Part shown: positions 6,336-8,058 of the stretch, one piece after another | Layout: each line of letters starts with the position of its first letter | Position numbering within the stretch: the first letter of the stretch is position 1 | NCBI GenBank assembly: GCA_937872085.1 | Contig: CALMQK010000329.1 | Coordinates: forward strand, 1 to 8,058 | Length of the DNA: 8,058 bases | Reading direction: 5' to 3' | DNA from: an uncultured euryarchaeote | GTDB taxonomy: Archaea; Thermoplasmatota; Thermoplasmata; UBA10834 | The notes under the pieces: generated by a model | Seen by the model: only the letters and a program-made list of their open reading frames with translations | Told to the model about the DNA's origin: nothing | The model's database searches: none | Position numbers and translations under genes: made by a program

Positions 6336-7049
6336 ATGATACTCGGAGTCTACGGATACCAGGACTCGGGCAAGACGACCTTGGTCGAGAAACTCGTCTG
6401 CTCACTATCTACAAAAGGTTACAGGGTCTCATCCGTGAAGCACACTTCTCACAGAACGAGCGTCGACACCGAGGGAAAGGACACCTGGAGGCACTCGCAA
6501 GCTGGGAGCGATCCAGTCGTCTTCTCATCTGAAATCGAGACCTCCCTCATCAAACACTCAAGAACACCAATCGATGACATCACCCGGATGGTCATGGCGG
6601 AGTACAACCCCGACGTGATCATCATCGAGGGGCTCAAGGAAGGATCATTCAAGAAAGTGGCAGTCGGAGACTTGAAGCCGACCGATGGGACCGTGCTCAC
6701 GAACCCGACGCTCAAGAAACTGGTGGATTACGTCGAGACGGAGGTGGCGGTCGAGAGGGTCCTCAAGAAGCTTCCAGGCCTCGACTGTGGGAAATGCGGC
6801 CACGACTGCGAAGGGTTGGCGAGGGCAATCGTCGCTCAGAAGCACAGGATCGAGGACTGCGCCGAGCTTGCGGAAGTGGATGTTGAAATATTCATCGGAA
6901 AGAATAAAATCCCCAACGGCAGGTTCGCTTCCAAAATCGTCAACAACACTGTCCGAGGTATGTTGAGCAGCCTGCATGGGTACGAACCTGACAAGGATGT
7001 CGATATCCATCTTCACACCAAGAAGCCCGCCCGGAAGAATCGAACATGA
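6336..7049 (+). CDS. mobB: MobB-like GTP-binding protein with C-terminal 4Fe-4S domain
   Basis: The first about 145 residues are a MobB-type P-loop GTPase, the family that assists addition of the nucleotide to molybdopterin cofactor. Walker A is G7-Y-Q-D-S-G-K-T14; K35-H36 with D44, G47-K-D-T and A56-G57 form the MobB switch block; D93-V-I-I-I-E-G99 is the Walker B-like strand. Residues 151-175 carry C151-x2-C154-G-x2-C158-x16-C175, the pattern of the small Fe-S domain (PF04060-type) seen in RnfB and CO dehydrogenase/acetyl-CoA synthase subunits. A conserved-looking tail follows (about 183-216), then a basic end. At 237 residues it is much longer than bacterial MobB (about 170). The ATG at 6336 is the only in-frame start; GGAGGT lies 20 bases upstream, unusually far, and a weak TTTATT lies at 6295-6300. 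It follows the radical SAM gene by 51 bases and may be co-transcribed. Whether it serves molybdopterin or another metal cofactor is open. Confidence 0.87.
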   Translation: MILGVYGYQDSGKTTLVEKLVCSLSTKGYRVSSVKHTSHRTSVDTEGKDTWRHSQAGSDPVVFSSEIETSLIKHSRTPIDDITRMVMAEYNPDVIIIEGLKEGSFKKVAVGDLKPTDGTVLTNPTLKKLVDYVETEVAVERVLKKLPGLDCGKCGHDCEGLARAIVAQKHRIEDCAELAEVDVEIFIGKNKIPNGRFASKIVNNTVRGMLSSLHGYEPDKDVDIHLHTKKPARKNRT

Positions 7050-7210
7050 TAGGCGTTCGTGCCAACTGGACCTACCAGGAAATGGTCCATACGCTAGGTT
7101 TATCAAGGTCGAAAGCATGCTCTGTGATATGGGGAATTCTGACAATCACCAGCTGCTTTTCAATGGCACTGGTACTTGAGGAATCGCTCTAACTGAATCC
7201 GGTGACTGTC
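7050..7210 (+). other. Spacer between mobB and the HdrD-like gene
   Basis: These 161 bases hold no convincing gene. A stem-loop (TGGACC at 7067-7072 with GGTCCA at 7084-7089, 11-base loop) follows the mobB stop but has no T-tract. A TATA-like TTTATC at 7099-7104 lies 27 bases before an ATG at 7129 that opens a 16-codon frame. That frame could be a leader peptide or chance. A second weak AT-rich stretch, GCTTTTCAATGG, lies at 7154-7165 and could serve the downstream gene. Confidence 0.4.
7201..7205 (+). promoter_or_regulatory. Ribosome-binding site that fixes the HdrD-like start
   Basis: GGTGA lies five bases before the ATG at 7211, a normal archaeal Shine-Dalgarno match and spacing. An in-frame GTG at 7202 falls inside this site, so the ATG is the better start. 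Unlike nuoA and the radical SAM gene, this message therefore seems to have a leader. Confidence 0.6.
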
Positions 7211-8058
7211 ATGAGGAAGATCAAGGAGATCGAAAAAGACCTGTACGCCTGCCTTCAGTGCGGATACTGCAGGGAATGCTGCCCCGTATACGGTCAGATA
7301 GGCTGGGAGTCCTCCACACCCAGGGGCAAGGTCTACTACCTCAAGCAGATGGCAGGCAAGACCCCTATTGACGCTCTCCTCCGGAGGCAGACCAAGATCA
7401 CGCCGGAGTTCGTCGAGAGGGTCTTCCAATGCACGTCATGCGGGGCATGCGAGCACAACTGCCACGTCGAGATAGAGTTCCCGAAGCTCTGGGAAGAGGT
7501 CAAGGAATGGCTCATCTCCGAGGGCTATGGCCCTCCTGAGGCCCACAAGAAGATCAAGGCGAGCGTCGCGGACAAGAGGAACCCCTTTAGTGAGCCCAAG
7601 GAGAAACGGGCTGAGTGGCTCCCGAAGGACATCAAACTCTCGGACAACCCAGAGGTGGTGTTTTTCACAGGCTGCACCGAAGCGTACAGGATGCAGCCAC
7701 TCGCGGTGGCGACTGCGAAGCTGCTGGACAAGGCCGGGGTCAAGTTCAACATACTTGGGGAGAACGAATGGTGCTGCGGCTCGCCGCTGCTAAGGACCGG
7801 ACAGAAGACCCTTGTCCGGGACGAACTTGCACCTCACAACGTCAGGGAGATGGAGAAGCGCGGATGGAAGACCATGGTCACAGCCTGCTCGGGATGCTAC
7901 AACACGATGAAGAACAACTATCCGACCCTGGTCGGCACCCCGTCCTTCAAGATATACCACATCTCCGAGTACCTCGAGAAACTCATCAAGGACGGAAGGT
8001 TGAAGTTCACCAAAGAATACAAGAAGAAGGTCGCGTACCACGACCCGTGCCACCTCGG
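7211..8058 (+). CDS. HdrD-like iron-sulfur oxidoreductase (3' end off window)
   Basis: The frame is open to the right edge; 282 complete codons are visible of a protein whose family is usually near 400. Two ferredoxin-type motifs come first: C14-x2-C17-x2-C20-x3-C24-P with an extra C23, and C74-x2-C77-x2-C80-x3-C84. A CCG module follows: C155-x32-C188-C189-G-x36-C226-x2-C229. Its spacing fits the consensus for the non-cubane 4Fe-4S clusters of heterodisulfide reductase subunits HdrB and HdrD. A second CCG module seems to begin at H-D-P-C280-H-L. This order (two 4Fe-4S, then two CCG modules) is that of HdrD and of related subunits in glycolate, lactate, glycerol-3-phosphate and DsrK-type enzymes. 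No membrane segment is visible. In some methanogens an HdrD-type protein is proposed to work with an Fpo-type complex. Here the genes are near each other but on opposite strands, so a link is only suggested. Confidence 0.88.
   Translation, partial: MRKIKEIEKDLYACLQCGYCRECCPVYGQIGWESSTPRGKVYYLKQMAGKTPIDALLRRQTKITPEFVERVFQCTSCGACEHNCHVEIEFPKLWEEVKEWLISEGYGPPEAHKKIKASVADKRNPFSEPKEKRAEWLPKDIKLSDNPEVVFFTGCTEAYRMQPLAVATAKLLDKAGVKFNILGENEWCCGSPLLRTGQKTLVRDELAPHNVREMEKRGWKTMVTACSGCYNTMKNNYPTLVGTPSFKIYHISEYLEKLIKDGRLKFTKEYKKKVAYHDPCHL

Noticed and set aside
7067..7089. Stem-loop after mobB as a terminator
   Set aside because: Six base pairs with an 11-base loop and no T-tract; archaeal termination mainly depends on T-rich stretches, which are absent here.
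7202..7210. GTG at 7202 as the start of the HdrD-like gene
   Set aside because: It lies within the GGTGA site that is correctly spaced for the ATG at 7211 and would leave the GTG itself without a ribosome-binding site.

Overview
This 8,058-base window looks like chromosomal DNA from a euryarchaeal-type archaeon, most plausibly an uncultured or little-studied member of the Thermoplasmata (Thermoplasmatota, possibly near Methanomassiliicoccales). Three things point that way: an Fpo/Nuo-type complex I operon in the order A-B-C-D-H-I; a B12-binding radical SAM protein that I recognise as the Ta0216 type, first named from Thermoplasma acidophilum; and archaeal TATA boxes placed where leaderless transcripts would start. 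The lineage is an inference; no ribosomal or other marker gene is present. The DNA is GC-rich, so many long antisense reading frames are open by chance.

Left half, minus strand: nuoA (4294-3935), nuoB (3938-3363), nuoC (3347-2841), nuoD (2825-1752), nuoH (1747-620) and nuoI (620 to beyond the left edge). The genes overlap or are 4-15 bases apart and form one operon, which probably continues with nuoJ-N outside the window. They encode the connecting Fe-S and hydrogenase-like arm (B, C, D, I) and the membrane foot around the quinone-type chamber (A, H). No nuoE, F or G lies upstream of nuoA, which fits an archaeal complex fed by ferredoxin or F420H2 rather than NADH, but the rest of the genome is not visible. 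The NuoI protein is unusual: after the two normal 4Fe-4S motifs it carries a third, and what may be the beginning of a fourth, before it runs off the edge.

Middle: a 283-base divergent spacer (4295-4577) holds two similar TATA boxes facing outward, two 13-base dyads of identical geometry (GAAC-N5-GTTC), and a strong imperfect hairpin between the dyads.

Right half, plus strand: three co-directional genes for Fe-S proteins. They are a cobalamin-binding radical SAM enzyme of unknown substrate (4578-6284), a MobB-like P-loop GTPase with an added 4Fe-4S domain (6336-7049), and the N-terminal two thirds of an HdrD-like iron-sulfur oxidoreductase with two ferredoxin-type motifs and a complete CCG cysteine module (7211 to beyond the right edge). 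The HdrD-like protein is a possible redox partner for the complex I operon, but this rests only on proximity and on what is known of methanogen energy metabolism.

No RNA genes, insertion sequences, CRISPR arrays or phage genes were seen. The points most worth following up are the extended NuoI, the altered charged residues in NuoA and NuoH, the regulatory spacer, and the uncharacterised radical SAM / MobB-FeS pair.
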